DNA from: Runella limosa DSM 17973
GTDB lineage: Bacteria > Bacteroidota > Bacteroidia > Cytophagales > Spirosomataceae
Direction of reading: 5' to 3'
DNA: 34,623 nt
NCBI RefSeq assembly: GCF_000482465.1
Contig: NZ_AXVJ01000068.1
Coordinates: forward strand, 1-34,623
Below are positions 13,720 through 20,737 of this stretch, one piece after another. Each line of letters opens with the position of its first letter. The first letter of the stretch is position 1. A program made the translations under genes and the position numbers. The notes under the pieces are model-generated. The model had not been told where the DNA came from. It worked only from the letters and a program-made list of their open reading frames with translations, and searched no databases.

Positions 13720-14625
13720 ATGTCAAAACAAGCAAAATTTATAGTGCTTGTGTTAGTAATAGTCATTGTACTATTACTGTTTAGGCAAGCAAATTCAATA
13801 GACGAAAACACGAACACCACGGGGCGTATAGGCGGCGGAGAGAGTTCGGGGAGTGGGAGCGGTTCGGGTAGTACGAGTACAACTAATACAACCCCTGAGC
13901 CAACCGTAGGGCTTCAAATTACGGGGGTAGGGCAAGTGGTTACAGGCGCTAACCCAAAGCTAAGTTGGCATACAGTACAAGCCCCTGCACGTGTAATTAA
14001 CTTATCTGTAACCCCTGCGGGTAGCTACGACGTAACAGTACAACTAAGAAACAGCGCGGGGACACTGATTCACGCCGAAAACGTACAAGGTCTTAACATT
14101 TCGGCGGGTGGTTTCCCTGCTATATTTTTTAATCCTTCCGACTCAATCTGGGGCATTACACAGGCAGGGACGTACACAATTCAGGTCAGTTTAGTTATTG
14201 CGGGCACTACTTATACACAATCGACAACCACGGTAATAACTAACGATGATTTGGGCGTAACTACGAACCCTGACCCCGCCGCGTTTAGCACCGTTCGTAC
14301 CGACAAAATCAATATCGTGTATAACGCCGAAACGGGACGATGGAACGACACCGTAAGCGACACCGACGGGGATTATAAGGCGTTCTACTACTTAAATGGA
14401 CGGCCTTTAAAGGGTCAGAACGGAGAGCGTATCGGATTCGCAAACATTCAGCTAGGCGCGGGCTCACTGGTACAGGTAGCAAAAATATACTTGCATCAAA
14501 CCTATTACCCGACGTGGGAAAAGTGGGAAACTGAGGCATGGAAAACCAAAATAAAAGAGGGCAACAACTACCCTAACGACTTTTGGGTACTAACATCCGC
14601 ACAGCAAGAAATTTACACCGCTTAA
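13720..14625 (+). CDS. Membrane-anchored protein with Ig-like domain
   Basis: 301 residues. The N-terminal membrane segment at 5-22 (FIVLVLVIVIVLLLF) is followed by a Gly/Ser/Thr linker (about 33-60) and an Ig/PKD-type beta domain (about 63-175: LQITGVGQVVTGANPKLSW...SYDVTVQLRNSAGTLI...AGTYTIQVSLVIAGTTYTQSTTTVIT). A C-terminal domain (190-301) has a WNDTVSDTDGDYKAFYYLNGRP core. The build is a membrane stalk that holds a domain outside. With the next four genes it makes the particle's presumed receptor-binding set. Family not recognised beyond the Ig-like pattern. Confidence 0.7.
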   Translation: MSKQAKFIVLVLVIVIVLLLFRQANSIDENTNTTGRIGGGESSGSGSGSGSTSTTNTTPEPTVGLQITGVGQVVTGANPKLSWHTVQAPARVINLSVTPAGSYDVTVQLRNSAGTLIHAENVQGLNISAGGFPAIFFNPSDSIWGITQAGTYTIQVSLVIAGTTYTQSTTTVITNDDLGVTTNPDPAAFSTVRTDKINIVYNAETGRWNDTVSDTDGDYKAFYYLNGRPLKGQNGERIGFANIQLGAGSLVQVAKIYLHQTYYPTWEKWETEAWKTKIKEGNNYPNDFWVLTSAQQEIYTA

Positions 14626-14634
14626 ATTACAATT

Positions 14635-16071
14635 ATGGCAACCACAAAATTAACCGTGCCCAACTGGTTTAAGGCGGGGTACATTAGCAGAATAGACGGC
14701 GCTCCGTTGGTCGATGTAGGCAAAATAGTAGCGATACATTCAGTAGATAGCGATATTTCCGACTTCGCAAAGTTGGCTAGGGGTTACAGTCACGTGCCGA
14801 AAATTTGGGACGCAGACACGCCTAAACACCAAAAATGCTTCATTCTTCTTTCAGATATTTTCGAGGGCGTTGGTCACAGTGATGCACAGATAGACGGAGC
14901 GGCTGGAAACGTAGCAAGCAGAATAACCCCCGCCGCGTGCATTGGCGACCAATTCACCGAGGCAGGTTCCAACCCTATACCGTGGGACAATGGAAGTTAC
15001 TGGACAATTGGAAAAAAGTTCTATCAATACTTAGGGCAAAAACTAGGAGTTTCAGGCGCTCACGAAACGAATTTCTTCCACAACTACGACACAAAACTGG
15101 TAAACTTTTCGGAGTTCCTAAAAGTGGACGGAGTTCGCAACCCGTTGCACCCCTATTTTGTTTCCGCGCTTACGTCTGAGGCGGGGGCAAGAAAAAAAGC
15201 AACAAGTACGGGCGGTGTACAAGATAACGACCCCTATTATAATAGCGGTATGGTGGACTTTACAAACTCCTTTACAATGATGCTTTGGGCAAACGATGGA
15301 GATACTCAGGACTGGCTATACGGCGGAATTTTCGAGGCACAACGCAAGTACGCCGCGAAAGAAAACGCAAAAACGGTCATGTATTCGTCACCTTGGGCAC
15401 AGTCATTGGCTAACCCTGTCAACGAACACCATAAAAACCCGGGCTGGATTCACCCCCGTACGGGCGGATACTGGAAAGTTCCAGATTGGCACGTAGTACC
15501 CTTAGAACTAATGCTTTGGACTGGTTTTTTTGGGTGCTTGCTTACGGAAGGGGTGTACAATTGGGAGAAAACAGATGCTTTTTCTAAAGACGTTGCAAAC
15601 GATAGACCAAACGCTTGGACTCCTAACAGAACATGGGTGAGTGAAGGCGGGGCACAGCCCAATTTACTCCCCGACGGCGAACCGCGTTACCCTCAGTATC
15701 CTAGGGCGGGGCAGGATGCGGCAGTATTAGGCGCACACTGGTACAACACAGTAAAACCAATCGTAAACGCTAGTACAGGGGTGAGATACCTAACCTATAC
15801 CACCAACGGGCAAACGATAAACCCACAAGCGGGAGACGCGCGTTTGTTTCGTCGTGGTTTTAGGAATTACGGCCAAACCACAATACTACACCACGCGGCC
15901 AATAAGCGCGGTTTAGCGTTAGGATGCGAGGGCGGCGGGCAAAAATTCGCGTGTTACGTGAACCCGTACAAATTACCTAGCGAACGAGAACACGTAACCG
16001 TAACAGTAGGCGGTACAACCTACGATTTAGGCAACTTGGAAGGCTCAAAACTTCACGTTTATACTTTTTAA
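14635..16071 (+). CDS. Large soluble structural or glycosidase-like protein
   Basis: 478 residues with no signal or membrane segment. The middle (about 215-330: FTMMLWANDGDTQDWLYGGIFEAQRKYA...AKTVMYSSPWAQSLAN...WHVVPLELMLWTGFFGCLLTEGVYNWE) has the alternating strand-helix look of a TIM-barrel glycoside hydrolase. The last ~60 residues (GLALGCEGGGQKFACYVNPYKLPSEREHVTVTVGGTTYDL...) look like a C-terminal beta-sandwich. It lies between an Ig-like stalk protein and fibre proteins, so it may be a spike enzyme degrading surface glycan. As the largest unassigned operon product it must also be considered as major capsid protein. Neither is proven. Confidence 0.55.
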   Translation: MATTKLTVPNWFKAGYISRIDGAPLVDVGKIVAIHSVDSDISDFAKLARGYSHVPKIWDADTPKHQKCFILLSDIFEGVGHSDAQIDGAAGNVASRITPAACIGDQFTEAGSNPIPWDNGSYWTIGKKFYQYLGQKLGVSGAHETNFFHNYDTKLVNFSEFLKVDGVRNPLHPYFVSALTSEAGARKKATSTGGVQDNDPYYNSGMVDFTNSFTMMLWANDGDTQDWLYGGIFEAQRKYAAKENAKTVMYSSPWAQSLANPVNEHHKNPGWIHPRTGGYWKVPDWHVVPLELMLWTGFFGCLLTEGVYNWEKTDAFSKDVANDRPNAWTPNRTWVSEGGAQPNLLPDGEPRYPQYPRAGQDAAVLGAHWYNTVKPIVNASTGVRYLTYTTNGQTINPQAGDARLFRRGFRNYGQTTILHHAANKRGLALGCEGGGQKFACYVNPYKLPSEREHVTVTVGGTTYDLGNLEGSKLHVYTF

Positions 16072-16073
16072 CT

Positions 16074-16460
16074 ATGGCAGCAAACAACAACAGAGGTGCG
16101 CCAACTTTGCTAATACTTATCGTTTTGGTGTTCGTGTTTTGGCTGTACAAGAAACGAAGCAGTACGCAAAACGTAGCACAAATACAGCAGGTTACGCCCT
16201 CAAACTCATACGCTTCGTACAGTTCCATGAGTACAAGCCCCACAACCCCGCCCCCGACAACCTCCGAAGGCGGCGAAACCCTAACTTTCGAGTTCACGAA
16301 CCTGACTGACCAAACGTTTACACACAACCTTGGTAGGCTTGTAGATGTAACAACAATCGTGGGGGGCGAAGAAATAGAAGTAAACGTATTGTACCCTGAC
16401 TTGAACACTGTCAGGATACAGGCAAACACAGAAATAACAGGAACATTACTAATTCATTAA
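16074..16460 (+). CDS. Membrane-anchored fibre-tip-domain protein
   Basis: 128 residues: an N-terminal membrane segment (8-24, TLLILIVLVFVFWLY), a basic stop (KKRS), a Ser/Thr/Pro linker (about 38-64), and a C-terminal beta domain (65-128) containing FTHNLGRLVDVTTIVGGEEI and a closing strand TGTLLIH. The HNLG-containing domain resembles C-terminal domains of phage tail fibres. It shares the hexamer GGEEIE and the surrounding pattern with the end of the next protein (16472-17179). The protein looks like a fibre tip transplanted onto a membrane stalk. Confidence 0.65.
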   Translation: MAANNNRGAPTLLILIVLVFVFWLYKKRSSTQNVAQIQQVTPSNSYASYSSMSTSPTTPPPTTSEGGETLTFEFTNLTDQTFTHNLGRLVDVTTIVGGEEIEVNVLYPDLNTVRIQANTEITGTLLIH

Positions 16461-16471
16461 AACCTAAAAAA

Positions 16472-17179
16472 ATGGCACGTAACAGATTTTTTGACCTTAT
16501 TCTAAACGCAGGGGCGGCAATTGTAAACCTACGCTTTCCTAACAGTGCGACCGCTCCCTCAAGTCCCTATGAAGGACAATCGTACTACGACACCGCCACA
16601 AAAAAATTCATGGGGTGGAACGGTACGTCGTGGGTTGACCTTTCCCAAGTGATAACAGGTTCGGTAACAATAAAAGGGGATATAACGAACGCGAACACTA
16701 GCCCCGCTTTCCCTTCAACACCCGCGACCGGAGACATTTGGTTTATCACGACAAACGCGGGCACGGTTGGCGGAATAGAGGTAGAAATAGGCGACCAGTT
16801 GGTTCGTGGTACTTCAAACTGGTTTGTAATTCAGGCAAACACAATGACGGCAAGCGAAACCCGCGCGGGCGTTATCGAACTAGCAACACAGGCGGAAGCA
16901 AACGCAGGCACGGACACTACAAGGGCTTTGACCCCTGCAACACTTTTAGGCTACCTTTCTAACTTCTTTTATGCGAAGAGGGTGGTACAGACTATTGCTT
17001 CCCTAACTGCAAATACTGTTACCAATGTAACGCACGGCCTAAACCTTGCTACGCCACTTGTGCAAGTTTGGCAGGGCGGGGAAGAAATAGAATTAGACGT
17101 AAAAAGTGTTAGTGCTAACGCAATTAGCGTAACATCAAACACGACATTGGCAAACGTGACTGTAATCGTAATCTCTTAA
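16472..17179 (+). CDS. Phage fibre-like receptor-binding protein
   Basis: 235 residues typical of phage fibres. An N-terminal trimer-type region (YEGQSYYDTATKKFMGWNGTSWVDLS) is followed by GDIWFITTNAGTVGGIEVEIGDQLVRG, then the fibre repeat GVIELATQAEANAGTDTTRA with ALTPATL (about 132-160). The C-terminal beta domain (170-235) contains VTHGLN...VWQGGEEIELDV. This is the clearest phage-specific gene in the element. It would form a trimeric fibre that recognises the host surface. The C-terminal domain is shared with the membrane-anchored protein just upstream. Confidence 0.8.
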   Translation: MARNRFFDLILNAGAAIVNLRFPNSATAPSSPYEGQSYYDTATKKFMGWNGTSWVDLSQVITGSVTIKGDITNANTSPAFPSTPATGDIWFITTNAGTVGGIEVEIGDQLVRGTSNWFVIQANTMTASETRAGVIELATQAEANAGTDTTRALTPATLLGYLSNFFYAKRVVQTIASLTANTVTNVTHGLNLATPLVQVWQGGEEIELDVKSVSANAISVTSNTTLANVTVIVIS

Positions 17180-17183
17180 AAAC

Positions 17184-19127
17184 ATGGGACGTAGAGCATA
17201 CTACGACAAACAAATGAACGGCGGGCGTATCCTAGGATTAGGTACGCCCGTTGGCTTATCAGATAAGCAAGCGGTTGACACAAATAGTACAGCCGTAAAC
17301 GTGAAATGGGTAGGGGCAAAAGGTGATGCAACAACAGACGACACAGCCGCTATACAGTACGCAATAGATAACAGGGATTATATTTACATCCCTAAAGGCG
17401 TTTATCTTGTATCAGGTCTTAATCTCCGTTCCGGGGTTAAGGTATTCGGTGAAGGGGCTTCAAGTATCCTAAAAGCAAACACGGACACGGCAAGGGTAAT
17501 AAACGTGTATTCAGCGGGTTCAGTAATTACAGACGTGCAAGTTTGCGATTTAAGAATTAACGGAGGCGGGCAAACTACCGATAAATTCACGGGGATAAAA
17601 CGCGCTTACGGGGTGTACATATCAAACGCGCAAAACGTTAAGATAGAACGCTTAATAATAGAAAAATGTGGCGTAATGCACCCCACAACTGTAATTAACG
17701 ACGTAAACCACGGCGGGTATGGCATCCTAGCAGAAAGCCGAAACGGAGAGATTAGAAACGTACGTATTTCGTCATGTACTATAACAGATATTGCGGGCGG
17801 AGGTATGCAGATGGGGGATGGAATATTAATTAACGGATTTAATAGTAATACTTCTATTGTGCCTCATAATATTGTGGTCGAAAATTGCCATGTCGAGAGG
17901 GTTGGGCGACACTGTTACAGTGTAGGCGGCGAAAACCCCGAAAGCCTTTCAAGAAACGTGTATATGAATAATCTATACGGAAAAAGTGCCTCCCTTTGCG
18001 GTATAGATTTTGAGGAAGGCATACAGTGTGTTTTGGACGGGTTTAAGTTCGAGAACTGCGGTAACTATACGTATTACTACGATATGTCCTCAATAACGGA
18101 GTATGGGGCGCAGTACCACCTTTCTAGTGGGGTTGCGTTTGGTAATCTATGCGAAGGGACTATAATTAGAAACGGCTTTATTAGCGGTTGCAACTACGGC
18201 TTAACATTCGGCGGAGCTAGTAATGTCTTATACGACACGATACGCATAGAAAATAGTACACAATCCGATATGGCGCTCAGACTTGCACGTATGGGGGATA
18301 ATACAATCCTATATAATGTTAAGTGCATGACAACGGGGAAAACTGTATCACCCTTTTATAGCTCATCTGACACAAGTAACATTCTGGTAGATAGCTGTTA
18401 TTTTGCTAGCCAAGTGAACCTGCCAGGCATAAAATACGCTAGGTTTAATAATTGCGTGTTTAATTCAACCTTTAATTTTACGAGTGTTGATAATACTAAA
18501 AATGAATTTGTAGGCTGTAAATTTAATCAAAATGTAGAGTTTACTATTAGTGATGGAGGGTTTCATACCTTTGATAAGTGTAGATTTTTAGGGTCAAAAG
18601 GCATGAATTTTGGCACTAATGGTACTTACGTTGATAATGTACAAGTAGTGTTATCCGAATTTAGGGGCAACCAGTACGGTATATATTCGGTTTGGACTTC
18701 CCTTAAAAATATGAAGGTTGATAATTGTAAATTTATCGGTAATACGGTTGCTTCAATATATCACGCAAACAGTAACAACGAAACGCCATTTTTGAGAATT
18801 TCAGGGAACACCTTTTTGGGTACAGTTGACGGGATATTGATAAACCAAGCAATTAAGTATGCAAAGATTTCAGAAAATACATTTAGGAATGTTACTGGTT
18901 GGTGTATAGCAAACCAAAATATATTTTCGGGAACATCAACAACAGATTTCCAAATTCTAAATAATCAAGCGGTGTCGGGTTGCGCGAATGGGATACAAAT
19001 TCAGGTTGCGACTGGTTCGCACGATTATAACATAATCAGCGGCAACAACATGAGAATTTGTACAGGTACGAAGGCTAGTATTAGCGCGGGTAATAGCAAC
19101 GGATTTCAAACTCAGAATTTTTTCTAA
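17184..19127 (+). CDS. Tailspike-like pectate-lyase-fold protein
   Basis: 647 residues, last gene of the operon. The N-terminus (MNGGRILGLGTPVGLSDKQA) matches the short fibre-trunk motif that precedes the coil in many phage spikes. From about 40 on, WVGAKGDATTDDTAAIQYAID...IYIPKGVYLVSG is the classic start of a pectate_lyase_3 right-handed beta-helix. Asn-rich coils follow to the end (ENCHVERVG, VDNCKFIGN, ISGNTFLG). Such spikes bind and often cleave capsular polysaccharide. No catalytic residues can be assigned by eye. Its codon makeup turns more AT-rich toward the end, consistent with exchange of the spike module. Confidence 0.85.
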   Translation: MGRRAYYDKQMNGGRILGLGTPVGLSDKQAVDTNSTAVNVKWVGAKGDATTDDTAAIQYAIDNRDYIYIPKGVYLVSGLNLRSGVKVFGEGASSILKANTDTARVINVYSAGSVITDVQVCDLRINGGGQTTDKFTGIKRAYGVYISNAQNVKIERLIIEKCGVMHPTTVINDVNHGGYGILAESRNGEIRNVRISSCTITDIAGGGMQMGDGILINGFNSNTSIVPHNIVVENCHVERVGRHCYSVGGENPESLSRNVYMNNLYGKSASLCGIDFEEGIQCVLDGFKFENCGNYTYYYDMSSITEYGAQYHLSSGVAFGNLCEGTIIRNGFISGCNYGLTFGGASNVLYDTIRIENSTQSDMALRLARMGDNTILYNVKCMTTGKTVSPFYSSSDTSNILVDSCYFASQVNLPGIKYARFNNCVFNSTFNFTSVDNTKNEFVGCKFNQNVEFTISDGGFHTFDKCRFLGSKGMNFGTNGTYVDNVQVVLSEFRGNQYGIYSVWTSLKNMKVDNCKFIGNTVASIYHANSNNETPFLRISGNTFLGTVDGILINQAIKYAKISENTFRNVTGWCIANQNIFSGTSTTDFQILNNQAVSGCANGIQIQVATGSHDYNIISGNNMRICTGTKASISAGNSNGFQTQNFF

Positions 19128-19152
19128 CAAAATAAAATTTGGTCTTACTAAC

Positions 19153-19224
19153 AAAAAAGACCCTCACGTGAGACCCATCGCGACAGGAGCATGAGCGCGG
19201 CGGGCTTTGCGAGGGTCTTTTTTT
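19153..19224. terminator. Large structured bidirectional terminator
   Basis: AAAAAAGACCCTC (about 19153-19165) pairs with GAGGGTCTTTTTTT (about 19211-19224). The 45-nt interior can form a second stem (CCC and CGCG with CGCG and GGG) closed by ACAGGAGCATGAG. It lies between the convergent spike and integrase genes and can end both transcripts. The inner structure is more elaborate than a plain terminator. Confidence 0.75.
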
Positions 19225-19252
19225 GTGCTAGGTGCAGAATTTTATTCTGTTT

Positions 19253-20398
19253 TTACCAAACCTCTTTAAGTTCCTCGTTCTGCAAGTTAATGCCTAGGGA
19301 ACGTAAGTAAGTATCAGTTTCGGCTAAACTGCTATGACGTAAAAGCCCCTGTAACTTTCGAGGGTTTACGCCTGCCTCGATAGCACGACACGCCCCCGTA
19401 TGTTTCCAACTGTATAAAGTATAATTTAGCCCTTCAAGCCCACACGCTTCAAGGGCTTTTTTGTGTCGATTGTAGGCGTAATTTTCGGCAAGTTGATTTT
19501 TGCTTAACCAAGTTAAGCCGCGCCCAAACAGGTATAAATTTGGAAGTTGGACTACTTCAGCACCTATTACTTTTATTAAGTTTGTATGTATAGGTACTAT
19601 CTGAGTCTTTTTGTTCTTCGCTATTGCGCCCCGTACCGTTATCGTTTTAGCGTTCAGGTTAATATCCCCGCCCCTTATCTGTCTAAGTTCCTTTGGTCGA
19701 ATAAAGGCGTAGTACAGGAATCGCGTAAAAGCAAATAAAACAGGGTCGTTTTCTTGTAACCAACTTTCGAGTAAGGTTTGATGCTCAGGAGTGAAGGCCG
19801 TATTTGCTTCGCTATCCGTTTCGGGCAATGGTTCTATTTCCGTGAAGGGATTTGTTTCTATAATAGAACGCTTTTCGCACATTTTAAAAATAGACCCTAC
19901 CCAAATCATGTTATTGTTCGTGGTTCGGTTGCTATTCTTCCTTTCCATCTTTAGGAAGCCCCTAAAATCGTACGCCTTCAACCTGTCAAAATTTGTAATG
20001 TCAATACCTTCTAAATTGCGAACCTGTAAGAACTCAAAAAACTTGTTTAGGGCTGTTTGATACGTTCCCCCGCTCTTTTTCCTTAGTTCGCTCTTTTTCA
20101 CTTCTAACAAGTCGTACAGCGTCTTTTTTATGTTGTAGTTTTTCGGTGAGGGGGTGGCGGGGGAGTTACGAAAGCAGTAACCTTTTTTAAGTTCCTCGTT
20201 AATCTGAGTAATGACAGGTATCGCCCATGCCCTTTTTTCCCTATCGGTTGTTTTTTCGGTAGGAATCCAAATTATTTTTTCGCGCAAACGGCCTAACGAT
20301 TCGTCGAAGGCGGCGTATTTAATGTAGTACCTAGCCCCTTTTTTTTCTTTTGCGGGGTAAATCTTAGCTAATACGTAGGGGTGTTTTGTATCACTCAT
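19253..20398 (-). CDS. Tyrosine recombinase integrase
   Basis: The start is ATG at 20396-20398; the frame is open further up through the tRNA, but that is not coding. The 381-residue product has an N-terminal arm-binding and SAM-like domain (about 90-190) and a catalytic domain (about 210-381). The catalytic residues are R234 (FIRPKEL), a beta-hairpin Lys near 261, box II as YSWKHTGACR with Lys 332 where many integrases have Arg, H355 in LLRHSS, and nucleophile Y364 (TDTY). It lies next to its tRNA-Phe target and would catalyse integration and excision at the 17-bp core. The box II Lys variant is seen in Bacteroidota integrases. Confidence 0.93.
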   Translation of the reverse strand: MSDTKHPYVLAKIYPAKEKKGARYYIKYAAFDESLGRLREKIIWIPTEKTTDREKRAWAIPVITQINEELKKGYCFRNSPATPSPKNYNIKKTLYDLLEVKKSELRKKSGGTYQTALNKFFEFLQVRNLEGIDITNFDRLKAYDFRGFLKMERKNSNRTTNNNMIWVGSIFKMCEKRSIIETNPFTEIEPLPETDSEANTAFTPEHQTLLESWLQENDPVLFAFTRFLYYAFIRPKELRQIRGGDINLNAKTITVRGAIAKNKKTQIVPIHTNLIKVIGAEVVQLPNLYLFGRGLTWLSKNQLAENYAYNRHKKALEACGLEGLNYTLYSWKHTGACRAIEAGVNPRKLQGLLRHSSLAETDTYLRSLGINLQNEELKEVW

Positions 20399-20407
20399 TT
20401 GTAGAGA

Positions 20408-20438
20408 ACTATCAAAAACACTATCAACGATACTATCA
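20408..20438. promoter_or_regulatory. Three ACTATCA repeats, candidate integrase arm sites
   Basis: ACTATCA starts at 20408, 20420 and 20432, exactly 12 bp apart, between the integrase start and attR. The motif recurs near attL (2494-2511) and in the repressor switch (2978-2987). Likely arm-type sites; they also overlap the integrase upstream region, so they may autoregulate it. Confidence 0.6.
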
Positions 20439-20446
20439 GAAACGGC

Positions 20447-20470
20447 AAAAGCCGCGTAATTGCGGCTTTT
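20447..20470 (-). terminator. Element-borne terminator for tRNA-Phe
   Basis: AAAAGCCGC (20447-20455) pairs with GCGGCTTTT (20462-20470) around GTAATT. It sits 12 bp downstream of the tRNA and replaces the chromosomal terminator displaced to 2388-2421, keeping tRNA transcripts from running into the integrase. Confidence 0.75.
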
Positions 20471-20480
20471 TGGGGGTTTT

Positions 20481-20497
20481 GTGGTGATGGACGGAAT
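20481..20497. repeat. attR, right copy of the 17-bp attachment core, inside tRNA-Phe
   Basis: Identical to 2429-2445. It overlaps the 3' end of tRNA-Phe (minus strand), which stays intact after integration. Confidence 0.88.
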
Positions 20498-20554
20498 CGA
20501 ACCGCCGACACAAGGATTTTCAGTCCTTTGCTCTACCGACTGAGCTACATCACC
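20482..20554 (-). tRNA. tRNA-Phe (GAA)
   Basis: 73 nt on the minus strand. The acceptor stem GGTGATG pairs with CATCACC and has discriminator A. The D arm is GCTCAGTCGGTAGAGC, the anticodon loop CTGAAAA has GAA at positions 34-36, and the T arm contains GGTTCGATTCC. CCA is not encoded. It is the integration target of the element and is restored by the element's own attachment core. Confidence 0.97.
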
Positions 20555-20681
20555 ATCGTTTTTTGTTTTGTTCCCGTCGTTCGGGAGTGCAAAGATGTGC
20601 GATGTGTTTTTTAAATGCAAACGTTTTTGCTGAAAAAAAATCAAAAAAATGAGGCTTTTTTTGTATCTTGTTGTTTTTCAG

Positions 20682-20729
20682 AGCGTTTTAGGTTGAAAAA
20701 TTTTTAAAAATTTTTCAACCTAAAACGCT
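20682..20729. terminator. 48-bp perfect palindrome, terminator or cruciform
   Basis: 24 bp (20682-20705) are followed with no spacer by their exact reverse complement (20706-20729); the arms begin AGCGTTTTAGGTTG and end in A and T runs. The site lies 8 bp after the end of the lipoprotein gene and would act as its terminator. The preceding 20555-20681 has no gene. Confidence 0.75.
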
Positions 20730-20737
20730 TCTAGTCG

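Larger units (their letters stand above)
2429..20497 (+). mobile_element. 18.05-kb tRNA-Phe-integrated temperate element (prophage-like, non-tailed candidate)
   Basis: The boundaries are a 17-bp direct repeat: 2429-2445 and 20481-20497. The second copy is the 3' end of an intact tRNA-Phe, with a tyrosine integrase immediately inside that end. The contents are a divergent repressor switch, P4-like replication genes, a control region and one long rightward operon. The operon ends in a phage-fibre protein and a pectate-lyase-like spike. No terminase, portal, recognised capsid, tail-tube, sheath or tape-measure gene is present, and no packaging or Zot-like ATPase. About ten operon proteins carry a single terminal membrane segment. 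The integration is well supported; that it is a virus with a membrane-containing virion is inferred. Confidence 0.88.

Noticed and set aside
7529-19127. Filamentous phage (inovirus) or contractile tail-like particle
   Set aside because: No Zot-type ATPase or secretin for the first, and no sheath, tube, baseplate or AAA gene for the second. The fibre and spike genes alone do not imply a tail.
20399-20644. Upstream extension of the integrase frame through the tRNA gene
   Set aside because: It would encode the tRNA and arm sites as protein; the ATG at 20398 gives a normal-length integrase.
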